Assembly (NCBI RefSeq): GCF_030145145.1
Contig: NZ_JAQYWD010000009.1
Span: 1-64,000 of the forward strand
Reading direction: 5' to 3'
DNA: 64,000 nucleotides
Origin: Desulfobacula sp.
GTDB lineage: Bacteria > Desulfobacterota > Desulfobacteria > Desulfobacterales > Desulfobacteraceae
The stretch's first letter is position 1; the number at the start of each line of letters is the position of its first letter. Position numbers and translations under genes: made by a program. Positions 44,872 to 53,915 of the stretch are shown here, one piece after another. The notes under the pieces were generated by a model that saw only the letters and a list, made by a program, of their open reading frames with translations, made no database searches and was not told the origin of the DNA.

Positions 44872-45327
44872 ATGTCCGATACGACGGTTAAAATCAGACT
44901 CATGAGAATGGACGATTTTGATGCTGTGGTTGGGATTGACGAGCGAGTACTCAAGTCTTCCCGGACAGCGTATTATGAACTGAAATTTGAAAAGCTTTTC
45001 AACTCCAAAGAGTACCTGCCCACCTCGCTTGTGGCAGAGCAAGAGGATGGAACAGTTGTGGGGTTTGTCATGGGCGAACTCTATATGGGTGAATATGGCA
45101 TTTCCCAGCAAGGCGCAACCCTGGATACCATTGGTATTGATCCCGATTTCCAGCATCAGGGGATTGGTGAGCAGTTGATGAAAGAATTTATGGATCATTT
45201 GAAGACCCTTGATGTTAAAAACATCAACACCCTGGTTGACAAGAATGATTCTCAGTTGATGCGGTTCTTTACCGCAAGCCAGTTTAGGCCCTCCCAAACC
45301 GTTGTCAACCTGGAACGGATCCTTTGA
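44872..45327 (+). CDS. GNAT-family N-acetyltransferase
   Basis: A 151-residue acyl-CoA-dependent acetyltransferase. It shows the N-terminal IRLMRMDDFDAVVGID strand, GVHL-like central strand (TLDTIGIDPDFQHQGIGEQLM, with the Q/RxxGxG/A acetyl-CoA-binding motif) and the C-terminal MRFFTASQFRPSQTVVNLER. The ribosome-binding site AAAGGAGG precedes ATG 44872; a longer start at 44794 lies within the promoter. The acceptor amine cannot be told. It stands alone. Confidence 0.88.
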   Translation: MSDTTVKIRLMRMDDFDAVVGIDERVLKSSRTAYYELKFEKLFNSKEYLPTSLVAEQEDGTVVGFVMGELYMGEYGISQQGATLDTIGIDPDFQHQGIGEQLMKEFMDHLKTLDVKNINTLVDKNDSQLMRFFTASQFRPSQTVVNLERIL

Positions 45328-45551
45328 TATTGGCGAGGGATTAGGGACGGCTGTCATGCACCGTCGCAAAACGGCCTTGACGTCAGCTGACCCGGTCGGT
45401 GGTATGTCTGGGCCAAAATGCGATTTTAGGATAAATGGCATTTTTTCTGACATAAGCATTGACATACTATTATAAATATTTTAATGAATCACATAATCAG
45501 GTCAAGAAGGCCGTTTTAATTCAAGTATAAAAATTAGCGTATTATCCGATT

Positions 45552-45605
45552 AAACCACGAAGGTCACCCAGTCAGAAGACTTTGACCTGTGGTTTTTTGT
45601 TTTTT
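45552..45605 (+). terminator. hairpin terminator directly before the oligopeptide/nickel-type binding-protein gene
   Basis: AAACCAC and AGGTCA on the left pair with TGACCT and GTGGTTT on the right, around a 16-base loop with a two-base bulge, followed by a long T tract. It lies 225 bases after the GNAT stop but only about 20 bases before the next gene's start, so it may end the GNAT transcript or act as a leader attenuator for the transporter operon. Confidence 0.8.
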
Positions 45606-45621
45606 ATATAAGGGGATGAAA

Positions 45622-47226
45622 ATGGTCAATAAAACGTATGGGCTCCCATGCATGATGTCGGTGGTTTCAGCGCTTTTCTTTATCGTTCTTTTATCCGGTG
45701 CCGCTGCAGATGCGAAAGATCAGATCAAAGAGGTCCGCATCGCAGATGCCAAAGGTGACTGGGGATATCCCAATCCCTACCGGCATTATCCCCGGGGGCC
45801 GGGATATGTTCGCATGAGCTGGGTGTTTGATACCCTTGTGTGGAAAGACAAAGAGACCTATATTCCGGCACTGGCAGAATCGTGGGAATTCAACAGCCAG
45901 TCAATGGCGTATATCTTTCAATTAAACCCAAAAGCCAGGTGGCACGACGGCAGACCGGTCACGGGAGAGGATGTCGTTTTTACCCTTCACTACATGAAAC
46001 ACCATCCCTATCGCTGGATTGACCTGAGCCGTATTAGCGGGGCCAAGCTGCTGGGAAAATATACGGTGGCTGTTTTCCTTAACAACGGCTATGCACCCTT
46101 TCTCTCGGATATCGGAGGGACAATGCCCATTTTACCAAAGCATATCTGGAAGGAGGTCAAAATTCCCGAAACCTTTGATGAACCAGGTGCCTATATCGGT
46201 TCCGGGCCCTATCGGTTTAAAGATTATGACCGGGCCAATAAAACCTATCTGTATGAATCCTTTGATGACTATTATCTTGGACGGCCAAAGGTTCATCAAC
46301 TGATCTATATCAAAACAGGGAATCCCCTGATGGCGCTTTCAACCCATCAGGCCTCCCTGTCCAGCATTCAGCCGGACATGGTGACGGTTCTGAAACAAAA
46401 AGGCTTTACGATTCTGGCCGATTCATACGGATGGAATAAAAAGTTGATGATCAATCATACCATTTCACCGTTCAATGATGTGAGATTCCGGCAGGCCCTG
46501 GTCTATATGATCAACCGCCGGGAAATTATTGATAAGGCGCACCGGGGATTTGGCAGGATCGCTTCCTGCGGGCTCCTGTCCGTGGATCATGATATGTATA
46601 ACCCGGATACACCGGTGTATCCCTTTGACCTGTCAAGGGCACAAGATCTGATAGCGTCCCTTGGGTATAAAAAGAACGGGCAGGGGTATTATGAACGAGA
46701 TGGAACGGTTTTAACGGTTGCGCTTCTGGCCTCCAATATCACTGTGGCCGGCGGCAGTGTCCATGACCGGGATGGGGAGATCATAAAGAAGCAGCTGAAT
46801 GACGGGGGCATTAAAACACAATTGATCCACATGGAACAAACCACCATTGATTCAAAGATCAAAAACTGGGATTTCATGCTGGCCATTTCCGGGCACGGGG
46901 GGATCATGGGGGATCCTAAAGTGTTGAATGAAATGATCGGATCCGCATATGGTTCAGGATCGGTGAACAGTGCCCGGTTTGATAAAAACACCCGGCTCAA
47001 CAGCCTTTTGGCGCAACAGATGGCAACCATGGACCGTGAGAAAAGAAAAGCCGTTGTATTCCAGATCCAGGAACTGCATGCCCGGCTTTTGCCGGCAATC
47101 CCCTTGTACTACCCGGATACCTACAGTGCCTTTGATCCATCTGCCGGTATTGACTGGTTTTATACAAAAGGCGGCATTGCCAAGGGGATTCCGATTTCTC
47201 AAAACAAAATGGCGTTGGTCAGATAG
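45622..47226 (+). CDS. substrate-binding protein of a DppA/NikA-type ABC importer
   Basis: A family 5 (oligopeptide/nickel) solute-binding protein of 534 residues. Signal peptide ends near GAAADAKDQ. The mature part has the family start GPGYVRMSWVFDTLVWKD, then PALAESWEFN, LNPKARWHDGRPVTGEDVVFTL and GSGPYRFKDYD. ATG 45622 is preferred over earlier ones because AGGGG lies six bases upstream. The ligand is unknown: the family binds peptides, nickel-histidine complexes and other solutes. It is the first gene of an operon with two permeases, a fused ATPase with a His-rich linker and probably trmO. Confidence 0.9.
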   Translation: MVNKTYGLPCMMSVVSALFFIVLLSGAAADAKDQIKEVRIADAKGDWGYPNPYRHYPRGPGYVRMSWVFDTLVWKDKETYIPALAESWEFNSQSMAYIFQLNPKARWHDGRPVTGEDVVFTLHYMKHHPYRWIDLSRISGAKLLGKYTVAVFLNNGYAPFLSDIGGTMPILPKHIWKEVKIPETFDEPGAYIGSGPYRFKDYDRANKTYLYESFDDYYLGRPKVHQLIYIKTGNPLMALSTHQASLSSIQPDMVTVLKQKGFTILADSYGWNKKLMINHTISPFNDVRFRQALVYMINRREIIDKAHRGFGRIASCGLLSVDHDMYNPDTPVYPFDLSRAQDLIASLGYKKNGQGYYERDGTVLTVALLASNITVAGGSVHDRDGEIIKKQLNDGGIKTQLIHMEQTTIDSKIKNWDFMLAISGHGGIMGDPKVLNEMIGSAYGSGSVNSARFDKNTRLNSLLAQQMATMDREKRKAVVFQIQELHARLLPAIPLYYPDTYSAFDPSAGIDWFYTKGGIAKGIPISQNKMALVR

Positions 47227-48183
47227 ATGAAAAAGCGGCTCTCTGTTTTCACTGCCTACGGGACAGCACTTTTCATCCTGACATATCTGAGTTATGCGCT
47301 TCCCAGATGCCTGCCCGGAGATTTTGTTACGGCCATGTATTCGAGTTCCAATGTGAGTTTAACCCAGCAGCAGGAAACCCGGTTGAGGGCGTTTTATTCT
47401 GATACACAAGATTTCAAAACCTACCTGTTTCGGGTGATCACATTGGATTTGGGCTATTCCCATGCCTTTTTGTCCCCCATTTGGACCTTAATCCTTGAAT
47501 CACTGCCCTGGACCCTTTTGCTTCTGGGTGGCGCCAATGTGATTTCAGTGGTGGTTGGATTTTTAATTGGGGTTGAAACGGCCTGGCGAAAGGGCAGCCG
47601 GATTGAACGCAACACCATTGGGTCCATGACGGTTTTAGAGGGATTCCCTGAAATCGCCACCGGGGTGATTCTGCTGGCTGTTTTTGCCCTGCACCTGCAA
47701 TGGTTTCCATCATCAGGTGCCCAGATTGCCTATGGAGAGTTTACCATGGGGGAACGGCTGGTGGATATTGTCCACCATCTGGCACTCCCGCTGTTAACCC
47801 TGGTGATGGCCTATATTCCCGGCAATGCACTGCTGGTCAGAAATACCATGACCCTGGTGCTGGGGGAGAAATATATCCTGACGGCCAAAGCAAAGGGGTT
47901 GCCCAATCTCCGGGTCCGGTACGGGCATGCCGCAAGAAATGCCCTGCTGCCCCTGGTAACCAGAATCGGGCTGAAAATAGCGTTTATGATTACAGGCGCC
48001 CTTGTGGTGGAAACCATTCATTCGTATCCCGGGATCGGAACCCTTCTTTTTACTGCCATTGGAACCCGGGATCTGCCGTTGATCCGGGCAATTGTGTTGT
48101 ATTCGTCCTTAATGGTTCTGATGATTAATCTGGCACTTGAGTTTGTGTATCCCCGCATTGATCCAAGGATAAAAGATGTCTAG
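47227..48183 (+). CDS. DppB/NikB-type ABC importer permease
   Basis: A 318-residue inner-membrane permease. After an N-terminal helix and a soluble loop, BPD_transp_1 helices are seen, with the coupling motif TAKAKGLPNLRVRYGHAARNALLP and the C-terminal LVVETIHSYPGIGTLLF, typical of DppB/NikB. It begins directly after the binding-protein stop (the ATG abuts the TAG) and overlaps the next permease start by eight bases, so the operon is tightly coupled. Confidence 0.92.
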   Translation: MKKRLSVFTAYGTALFILTYLSYALPRCLPGDFVTAMYSSSNVSLTQQQETRLRAFYSDTQDFKTYLFRVITLDLGYSHAFLSPIWTLILESLPWTLLLLGGANVISVVVGFLIGVETAWRKGSRIERNTIGSMTVLEGFPEIATGVILLAVFALHLQWFPSSGAQIAYGEFTMGERLVDIVHHLALPLLTLVMAYIPGNALLVRNTMTLVLGEKYILTAKAKGLPNLRVRYGHAARNALLPLVTRIGLKIAFMITGALVVETIHSYPGIGTLLFTAIGTRDLPLIRAIVLYSSLMVLMINLALEFVYPRIDPRIKDV

Positions 48184-49018
48184 AGATGGTCTGAAAGAGG
48201 CGGTTCATGATCCCCTGTTCCGTATGGGACTCTTCCTGTTCGGATGTGTTGTGATAACACTGGTTGCGGGACGTCTCCTGACACCCTTTGCACCGGACGA
48301 CATGTCGTTTATACCCCTTTCGCCGCCGTCATGGGAACATCTTCTGGGCATCAACGATGGGGGGCAGGATATTTTTACCGAACTTGTTTTTGCCGGGGGC
48401 AATTCCCTTGGGTTTGGGCTGATCTGCGGGGGGGCGACACTTTTTATGGGCATTTTTGCCGGTCTTTTTTCTGCCTGGTATCAAGGACTGGTTGACCAGT
48501 TGATCATGCGGATCTCAGACATTCTGCTGTCCATTCCATCGATTATGATTCTCATTTTTATTGCGGCGCTGTTTCGTCCACCGCCGGTTATTCTTGCATT
48601 GATTCTGGCCGTCATGTCCTGGCCGACCCTTGCAAGAAGTTTTCGAGCCCAGGGCTTGATCCTTAAAAAACGCCTCCATATAGCAGCCGCCTCCCAGATG
48701 GGTGCCGGTTCTTTTTATATCATTCGAACGCATCTGGTTCCGGAATTGTTCCCCTTGTATCTTGTTGGGTTTGCCGGGAAAATGAGAATGGCCATGTTTA
48801 TGGAGGCCACCCTGGCGTTCCTGGGACTGTTTGATCCCTCCCGAAAATCCCTTGGAATGATGATCAGTTACGCACTCAAGTACTACTATATGGACATCTG
48901 GTGGAACTGGTTTGCACCGCCGGTTGCTTTTTTAACAATAATGATCATGTCGGTTACGTTTCTGGCGATTTCCATGGAAAAGGTCTTTGATCCGCGTATC
49001 CGAAACACAACGGGGTAA
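48176..49018 (+). CDS. DppC/NikC-type ABC importer permease
   Basis: A 280-residue inner-membrane permease. It has the DppC N-terminal pattern PLSPPSWEHLLGINDGGQDIFTELVF, about six helices and the coupling segment AAASQMGAGSFYIIRTHLVPEL, ending ATLAFLGLFDPS and SMEKVFDPRI. It overlaps dppB-like by eight bases and ends four bases before the fused ATPase start. One permease pair serves the fused ATPase. Confidence 0.92.
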   Translation: MSRDGLKEAVHDPLFRMGLFLFGCVVITLVAGRLLTPFAPDDMSFIPLSPPSWEHLLGINDGGQDIFTELVFAGGNSLGFGLICGGATLFMGIFAGLFSAWYQGLVDQLIMRISDILLSIPSIMILIFIAALFRPPPVILALILAVMSWPTLARSFRAQGLILKKRLHIAAASQMGAGSFYIIRTHLVPELFPLYLVGFAGKMRMAMFMEATLAFLGLFDPSRKSLGMMISYALKYYYMDIWWNWFAPPVAFLTIMIMSVTFLAISMEKVFDPRIRNTTG

Positions 49019-49022
49019 TACT

Positions 49023-50975
49023 ATGAATTTAAGGATTAACGATCTTTTTGTCTCCTATATCGATGACAATCATGTGCTTTCTGCTGTGAATGGTGTGGGC
49101 TTTAAGGTTGAAAAGGGTCACATAACCGTGCTTGTGGGAGAATCGGGTTCCGGTAAAACCACCATTGGACTTGCCTGTATGGGCCTGTTACCGGACAATG
49201 CCGAGGTGGGCGGCCAGATATGGCTCGGCACCCAGATGCTGACGGCCCTGGGCCACAGCAGCATGAATCAACTCCGCCACGACACCATTGCCATGGTGTT
49301 TCAAAATGGCAGTGCCAATTTTAATCCGGTTATTCGGGTGATGGATCAGGTGGCAGAACCCCTGGTGAGCCGGGGAACAAAGAAAAAGGCGGCCCGGAAA
49401 AAAGCAGGAAGCCTGTTGACGCGCATGGGGCTGGCACCCCGTCTGCACGACCGGTATGCCCACCAGTTGAGTGGTGGCCAGATTCAACGGGCATTGATGG
49501 CCATGGCATTGATTCTTGATCCGGATATACTGATCCTTGACGAGCCCACAGCGTCCCTTGACAGTGTGACAAAATCCTTTGTCAAAAAAATTATCAAAGA
49601 GGAAGCCGCTTCAGGCAAGGCCATTCTGTTGATTACCCATGATCTGGGCCTTGCCCGGGATCTGGCCGATAAAACCCTTGTTCTATATTTTGGGCAGGTG
49701 ATGGAGGAGACCTGTGAAAACATTATGGAGAATCCGGGTCACCCATACACCCATGCCCTTGTCCGTTCGTTTCCAACCCTGGATGCCACCCGGGATCTTG
49801 GGGGTATCCGGGGCAATGCGTTTTACAGATACACCCATTGCCATAAAAAGGGCCACGACACTCACAACCATATTCAGACGGATACTGTCCATGATGATGA
49901 TCATGTACCGGTTTTTGGCTGTATTTTCAGGCCAAGATGTACCCAGGTGATTGACCAATGTTCCCATGCCATTGAAATCGTTCAAAAGGGCACACAAAAA
50001 ATAAGATGTGCCCGGGGGGGCATCACCCGGCTGGTCCGTTTTGATGGGGTCTCGAAAACGTATGGGGAACGAACAGCCCTTGCACCCCTTGATCTGGAGA
50101 TATCCGCGGGAGAGTTGTTTTGCCTGGTCGGTGAGACCGGTTCCGGCAAAACCACCCTGGCCATGATGGCCTCCGGCGGAATTAAACCAGACAAAGGATG
50201 CATTGAATTCAACCGGGAAGACATCAAAAAAAGAGCTGTTTCACAAATCACCGGTGTTGTGTATCAGTCACCCATGGAATCTGTGAGTCATCGGTTGAGT
50301 GTTTATGATATTGTGGCAGAACCCTTACGCATCGCAAATACGGAAAAAACCCAGGTGAATAAAATGGTGCTAAGGGCGTTAAAAAGGGCTCAGCTGTCCA
50401 CTGCCCCCGATTTTTTGCACCGATACCCCCATGAGTTGAACATGGGCGCCGTGCAGCGGGTCTGCATTGCAAGGGCCATTGTAAACGAACCCCTTTTTCT
50501 CGTTGCGGATGAACCCACCAGCGCGCTTGATCCCAGCGTTCAGGCAAAAGTGTTGAAAATGCTGCTGGACTTGCAGACGGAACTGGGAATGACCCTGCTG
50601 TTTATTACCCATAATATCGGTCTGGCAAAGAAAATCGGAGACCGGGTGGGGGTCATGCTGTCAGGTCATATGCTGGAACTGGGGGCGGCAAAGGCGGTTT
50701 TTAATTCTCCCTGTCATCCGTATACCCGGCTTTTGCTTGAAGATGATCCGGAAGACCATCCAAACCTGTCTGGACGTCAAAATGAAACATCAACAGATCC
50801 TCTCTGCCCGTTTGTTTCCAGGTGCGCGTTGGCCGATCCCCTGTGTTTTAAAAAAATGCCGTTAAAAACAGCCCATGGCAAAGGGTTTGTCAGCTGCCAC
50901 CGATTTGATAAACCAGCAGAACACTTTGCCTGTGGCAGTATAAAAGGTTCAAGGGTCGCTGGTGAATTTGCATAA
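49023..50975 (+). CDS. fused DppD-DppF-like ABC ATPase with His-rich linker
   Basis: A 650-residue protein with two ATPase domains in one chain. Domain 1 (about 1-260): Walker A GESGSGKTT (39-47), signature QLSGGQIQRALMA, Walker B ILILDEPTASLD. Domain 2 (about 335-600): Walker A GETGSGKTT (370-378), Walker [14 protein letters not shown], but its signature reads ELNMGAVQRV instead of LSGGQ. Between them and each C-terminal oligopeptide-type extension lies a stretch with seven histidines and one cysteine in about 24 residues (YTHCHKKGHDTHNHIQTDTVHDDDH, about 270-294), and FGCIFRPRC. The linker suggests metal binding and a possible nickel or cobalt role. ATG 49023 is preferred over 48987, which overlaps the permease gene. 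Confidence 0.88.
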   Translation: MNLRINDLFVSYIDDNHVLSAVNGVGFKVEKGHITVLVGESGSGKTTIGLACMGLLPDNAEVGGQIWLGTQMLTALGHSSMNQLRHDTIAMVFQNGSANFNPVIRVMDQVAEPLVSRGTKKKAARKKAGSLLTRMGLAPRLHDRYAHQLSGGQIQRALMAMALILDPDILILDEPTASLDSVTKSFVKKIIKEEAASGKAILLITHDLGLARDLADKTLVLYFGQVMEETCENIMENPGHPYTHALVRSFPTLDATRDLGGIRGNAFYRYTHCHKKGHDTHNHIQTDTVHDDDHVPVFGCIFRPRCTQVIDQCSHAIEIVQKGTQKIRCARGGITRLVRFDGVSKTYGERTALAPLDLEISAGELFCLVGETGSGKTTLAMMASGGIKPDKGCIEFNREDIKKRAVSQITGVVYQSPMESVSHRLSVYDIVAEPLRIANTEKTQVNKMVLRALKRAQLSTAPDFLHRYPHELNMGAVQRVCIARAIVNEPLFLVADEPTSALDPSVQAKVLKMLLDLQTELGMTLLFITHNIGLAKKIGDRVGVMLSGHMLELGAAKAVFNSPCHPYTRLLLEDDPEDHPNLSGRQNETSTDPLCPFVSRCALADPLCFKKMPLKTAHGKGFVSCHRFDKPAEHFACGSIKGSRVAGEFA

Positions 50976-51029
50976 CAAAAAAGAGAATGATGACAAAATT
51001 AATCAAACAGCAACGAGAAGGAGACCCTA

Positions 51030-51554
51030 ATGGAAATTATTCTGAAACCCACGGGTATTGTTAAAAGTCCGATTAAATCCCCCAGTTTGGCCGCAGACAA
51101 TACCCATATCAATATGACGCAGAAAAAAGAGGAGATGAAACAACAGCACCGTGAATTAAAAGAGATGGTGTCCCACATTATTATTGATGAAACATGTGAA
51201 GACTTACTGGACGGTATTGAGGAATTTTCCCATATTCTTGTGTTGTACTGGCCCCATTTGGTTCCTGAAAAAAGTCGTGAGTTTTTAAAGGTTCATCCCA
51301 TGGGCCGAAAAGATCTGCCCAAAAAGGGAATTTATGCCACCTGCAGCCCGGCAAGGCCCAATCCCATCCTTGTGACAGCGGTTAAGCTGGTGTCACGGAA
51401 AGGCAATGTGCTTGAAGTACAAGGGTTTGAAGCGGTTGATGAGAGCCCTGTCCTGGATATCAAACCCTATGTGAATCACTATTACTGTCCACAAGATGTC
51501 CGTGTTGCCGGCTGGATGCGGGATCTGACCGAAGAATTGGAAGACCCTTCATAA
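51030..51554 (+). CDS. trmO: TsaA/TrmO-like tRNA m6t6A37 methyltransferase
   Basis: A 174-residue protein of the TsaA/VirR (UPF0066) family. It has the N-terminal strand ILKPTGIVKSPIKSP, then LVLYWPHLVP, KKGIYATCSPARPNPILVTAVKL and LDIKPYVNHYYCPQDV, the conserved S-adenosylmethionine and tRNA sites. Family members methylate t6A37 in tRNA(Thr). It lies 55 bases behind a metal/oligopeptide-type ABC importer on the same strand with a ribosome-binding site (AAGGAG), so it could be co-transcribed. A non-tRNA role for this subfamily near metal transporters is known only from gene neighbourhoods. Confidence 0.85.
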   Translation: MEIILKPTGIVKSPIKSPSLAADNTHINMTQKKEEMKQQHRELKEMVSHIIIDETCEDLLDGIEEFSHILVLYWPHLVPEKSREFLKVHPMGRKDLPKKGIYATCSPARPNPILVTAVKLVSRKGNVLEVQGFEAVDESPVLDIKPYVNHYYCPQDVRVAGWMRDLTEELEDPS

Positions 51555-51580
51555 AGACGCTATCAACGGCAGCCGGGGTG

Positions 51581-52636
51581 TCAACGCATCCCTGCTGTTG
51601 TTTTGCCGTTAAAGACAGAACGGATAAAGTCATTCATTTCATCAAAACTGATTTTTTCAACTTTTGCGGTTCCAATCTGTTCAAGGAAAACATAAAAAAG
51701 GTCTTTGCCCTGTTTCTTCTTGTCTTTACCGGCAGCCCTGATGATTTCTTCTGCCGGGTAATCCAATGCCGTTGGAAGTTTAAAATCATTTAAAAGCGAC
51801 TGGATTCGAACAACATCGTTCCGGGAGATCCATTGCCTGGCCCGGGAAAATTCGGCAGCGGCCACCATCCCCATTGCCACGGCTCTTCCATGGCCTGACC
51901 GTTCTATCTTTTCAATGGCATGACCAATGGTGTGGCCGAAATTGAGCTTTCTTCTTTCCCCGGATTCTTTTTCATCCTGCTGGACCACTTGGGATTTGAT
52001 GCTTACGGAATCTGCCACAAGTTTGAAAATGGTCTCATAATCCAGATCAAGGGCTTTTTGCTGATTTTTTTCAATAAAATCAAATAACCCGGCATCTGAA
52101 ATCAATGCATGCTTGACGATTTCGGCTAATCCGTTGGAAATTTCTTTTTCCGGAAGGGTATTTAACAGGTCAATGTCACAAATAACAAATTCCGGCTGAT
52201 TGAAAACCCCCACCATATTTTTATAGGACTCCAGATTGACCCCGTTTTTCCCCCCCACACTGGCATCCACCTGGGAGAGAAGAGAGGTGGAGACAAACCC
52301 GAAGTTGATGCCTCTAAGAAAGATCGAGGCGGCAAAACCTGTGATGTCACTGACAATCCCCCCGCCAATTCCCACAATAAAGCTTGAGCGGTCACAGGCA
52401 TAGTGGACCAGTTTTTTTAATATCATTTCAACGGTGGCAAGGGTTTTAATCTTTTCTCCGGTGCCAATGGTGATAACGGGAACATCGGGAAAATCGGATT
52501 GATAATGGGTTTTTATGTTTTCATCTGTGACAATAACCACCTGGGTAGATGGCAGATAGGTTTCCAGCCGTTTGAGGTGTTCTCCCACATAGATGGAAGA
52601 ACGCCCTGACTGACCGTTAACATGGAAGGTTTCCAT
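51581..52636 (-). CDS. aroB: 3-dehydroquinate synthase
   Basis: A 351-residue NAD- and metal-dependent enzyme of the shikimate pathway, converting DAHP to 3-dehydroquinate. Landmarks: VVIVTDENIKTHY, IVGIGGGIVSDITGFAASIFLRGINFGFVSTSLLSQVDASVGGKNGVN, NGLAEIVKHALI and RRKLNFGHTIGHAIE. It starts one base overlapping the aroF stop (TAATG arrangement), so aroF-aroB form an operon. Length and motifs are standard. Confidence 0.96.
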   Translation of the reverse strand: METFHVNGQSGRSSIYVGEHLKRLETYLPSTQVVIVTDENIKTHYQSDFPDVPVITIGTGEKIKTLATVEMILKKLVHYACDRSSFIVGIGGGIVSDITGFAASIFLRGINFGFVSTSLLSQVDASVGGKNGVNLESYKNMVGVFNQPEFVICDIDLLNTLPEKEISNGLAEIVKHALISDAGLFDFIEKNQQKALDLDYETIFKLVADSVSIKSQVVQQDEKESGERRKLNFGHTIGHAIEKIERSGHGRAVAMGMVAAAEFSRARQWISRNDVVRIQSLLNDFKLPTALDYPAEEIIRAAGKDKKKQGKDLFYVFLEQIGTAKVEKISFDEMNDFIRSVFNGKTTAGMR

Positions 52637-53646
52637 TATGGTTTCCTGACAATGTCATGGATAGCGGTCATTTTTTCCATAACACTAAAAAATTGTTCCG
52701 GGTACAAAGACTGAGCCCCATCGCTCAAGGCTTCTTCCGGGTTGTTGTGAACCTCGATCATCACACCGTCGGCCCCCATTGCGGCTGAGGCATACGCAAG
52801 ACAGATGACCTGATCTCTGACACCGGCCGCATGGCTGGGGTCAACAATCACCGGCAGATGGCTTTCTTTTTTAACGGCCGATACCACCGAAAGATCCAGC
52901 GTATTTCTGCTGTGCTTCACAAAGGTTCTGACCCCTCTTTCGCAAAGAATGATATTATTATTACCTTCTTCCATGATATATTCAGCAGCCATGAGCCACT
53001 CCTGGAGCAGGGCAGACATCCCTCTTTTTAAAATGACGGGCCTGACAGATTTTCCGGCACGTTTTAAAAGACTGAAGTTCTGCATGTTTCGAGTGCCGAT
53101 CTGAACAATATCGGCATATTTTTCCACCAGATCAAAGGTCTCCACATCCATGACTTCCGTCACGATGGGTAATCCTGTCTCTTCCCGCACGGTTGCCAAC
53201 AACTTAAGGCCGTTTTCTCCAAGTCCCTGGAAAGAATATGGCGAGGTTCTCGGCTTGAACGCCCCCCCTCTGAATAGGGTTGCACCGGCTTTTTTAACGG
53301 ACGTTGCAATAGAGAGAACCTGGTTCTCGCTCTCAACCGCACAGGGGCCGGCAATGACCGGAAAACTGCCATTGCCGAAAACAGCATCCCCCACTTTAAT
53401 CTGGGTATTTTCCTGCTGAAACTCCCGGCTGACAAGTTTATAGGGTTTTGTCACCGGAATAACCTCCTTTACACCGTCAATCCCCAAAAAATGGGCAGCA
53501 TCGACAGATCCCGTATTATACAGAATTCCAATGGACACCCTGTCGCCTCCAGGGATGGGACGGGCGGTGTAACCTTTCTTTTCGATGGCATTTACGGCAG
53601 CTTGAATTTTTTTTTCAGGGGTGCCTTTTTTCATCACTACTAACAT
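52636..53646 (-). CDS. aroF: 3-deoxy-7-phosphoheptulonate (DAHP) synthase, ACT-like N-terminal type
   Basis: A 336-residue type I-beta DAHP synthase, the first enzyme of aromatic amino-acid biosynthesis. An N-terminal ferredoxin-like regulatory domain (about 1-72, MLVVMKKGTPEKKIQAAVNAIE) precedes the barrel. Motifs: GPCAVESENQVLSIA, RGGAFKPRTSPYSFQG, RNMQNFSLLKRAGK and DPSHAAGVRDQV. The first domain in other members gives feedback inhibition by Tyr or Phe. It is read from the promoter at 53916-53943 through a 260-base leader with two hairpins, then aroB. Ribosome-binding site GGAG is just before ATG 53646. Confidence 0.95.
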   Translation of the reverse strand: MLVVMKKGTPEKKIQAAVNAIEKKGYTARPIPGGDRVSIGILYNTGSVDAAHFLGIDGVKEVIPVTKPYKLVSREFQQENTQIKVGDAVFGNGSFPVIAGPCAVESENQVLSIATSVKKAGATLFRGGAFKPRTSPYSFQGLGENGLKLLATVREETGLPIVTEVMDVETFDLVEKYADIVQIGTRNMQNFSLLKRAGKSVRPVILKRGMSALLQEWLMAAEYIMEEGNNNIILCERGVRTFVKHSRNTLDLSVVSAVKKESHLPVIVDPSHAAGVRDQVICLAYASAAMGADGVMIEVHNNPEEALSDGAQSLYPEQFFSVMEKMTAIHDIVRKP

Positions 53647-53804
53647 TGTTTTTCTCCATTTGAGGTTGTATCAGTATTCAATTGTTTGAGCAATAAAAAA
53701 GGCTGACGGATTTTTGACAGCCGGAAAATAAGAAAAGGCTGCCATTGTTTGCCAGCAGCCTTTTTCAATGTGATGGTCTGTTTTTCAGTCCAGGCGGCTG
53801 GCAT
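53640..53804 (-). CDS. possible leader peptide overlapping the aroF start
   Basis: A 54-codon frame starts at ATG 53804 in the aroF leader and reads MPAAWTEKQTITLKKAAG and on. It runs through both hairpins and ends in TGT TAG, whose bases overlap the aroF ATG. An AGGTGG element lies about nine bases before its start. It holds two Trp and three Phe residues, not clustered as in classic trp or phe leader peptides. It may be a coupled regulatory ORF or only chance open frame. I cannot decide. Confidence 0.3.
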   Translation of the reverse strand: MPAAWTEKQTITLKKAAGKQWQPFLIFRLSKIRQPFLLLKQLNTDTTSNGEKQC

Positions 53805-53908
53805 CGGTATTTTTGCACCACCTTTGCCAAAATGAGCGACCTGCTGCAACCGTTTGGTTGCCCTGTTTCGGGTTGAATTTTGTTTCTATACACAAGAACA
53901 TCATAATG
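53647..53908 (-). promoter_or_regulatory. structured aroF leader with two hairpins, candidate attenuator
   Basis: About 260 bases of untranslated leader separate the aroF promoter from its start. On the minus strand it holds a hairpin GCAACC/GGTTGC (53861-53846), then a structured segment with GGCA/TGCC and CAGG/CCTG pairings (about 53845-53790), then two intrinsic-terminator-like hairpins. T1 (53765-53733) is AAGGCTGC/GCAGCCTT with a T-rich tail; T2 (53722-53693) is GGCTG/CAGCC with six T. The CCAGCC element at 53802-53796 could pair with the T1 left arm, and the T1 right arm could pair with the T2 left arm, so the stems are mutually exclusive. This suits aromatic-dependent attenuation or a riboswitch. 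I do not recognise the class. Confidence 0.6.
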
Positions 53909-53915
53909 GCATCGA

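Noticed and set aside
45459-45621. NikR-type operator or nickel/cobalt riboswitch before the NikA/DppA-like operon
   Set aside because: No GTATGA-N16-TCATAC palindrome and no NiCo riboswitch motifs; only a terminator-like hairpin is there.
53780-53880. Similarity of part of the aroF leader to c-di-GMP-I and cobalamin riboswitch consensus pieces
   Set aside because: Only short fragments such as ACAGGGCAA and GGTGCAAA agree; the order and the conserved tetraloop, receptor or B12 box are not met.
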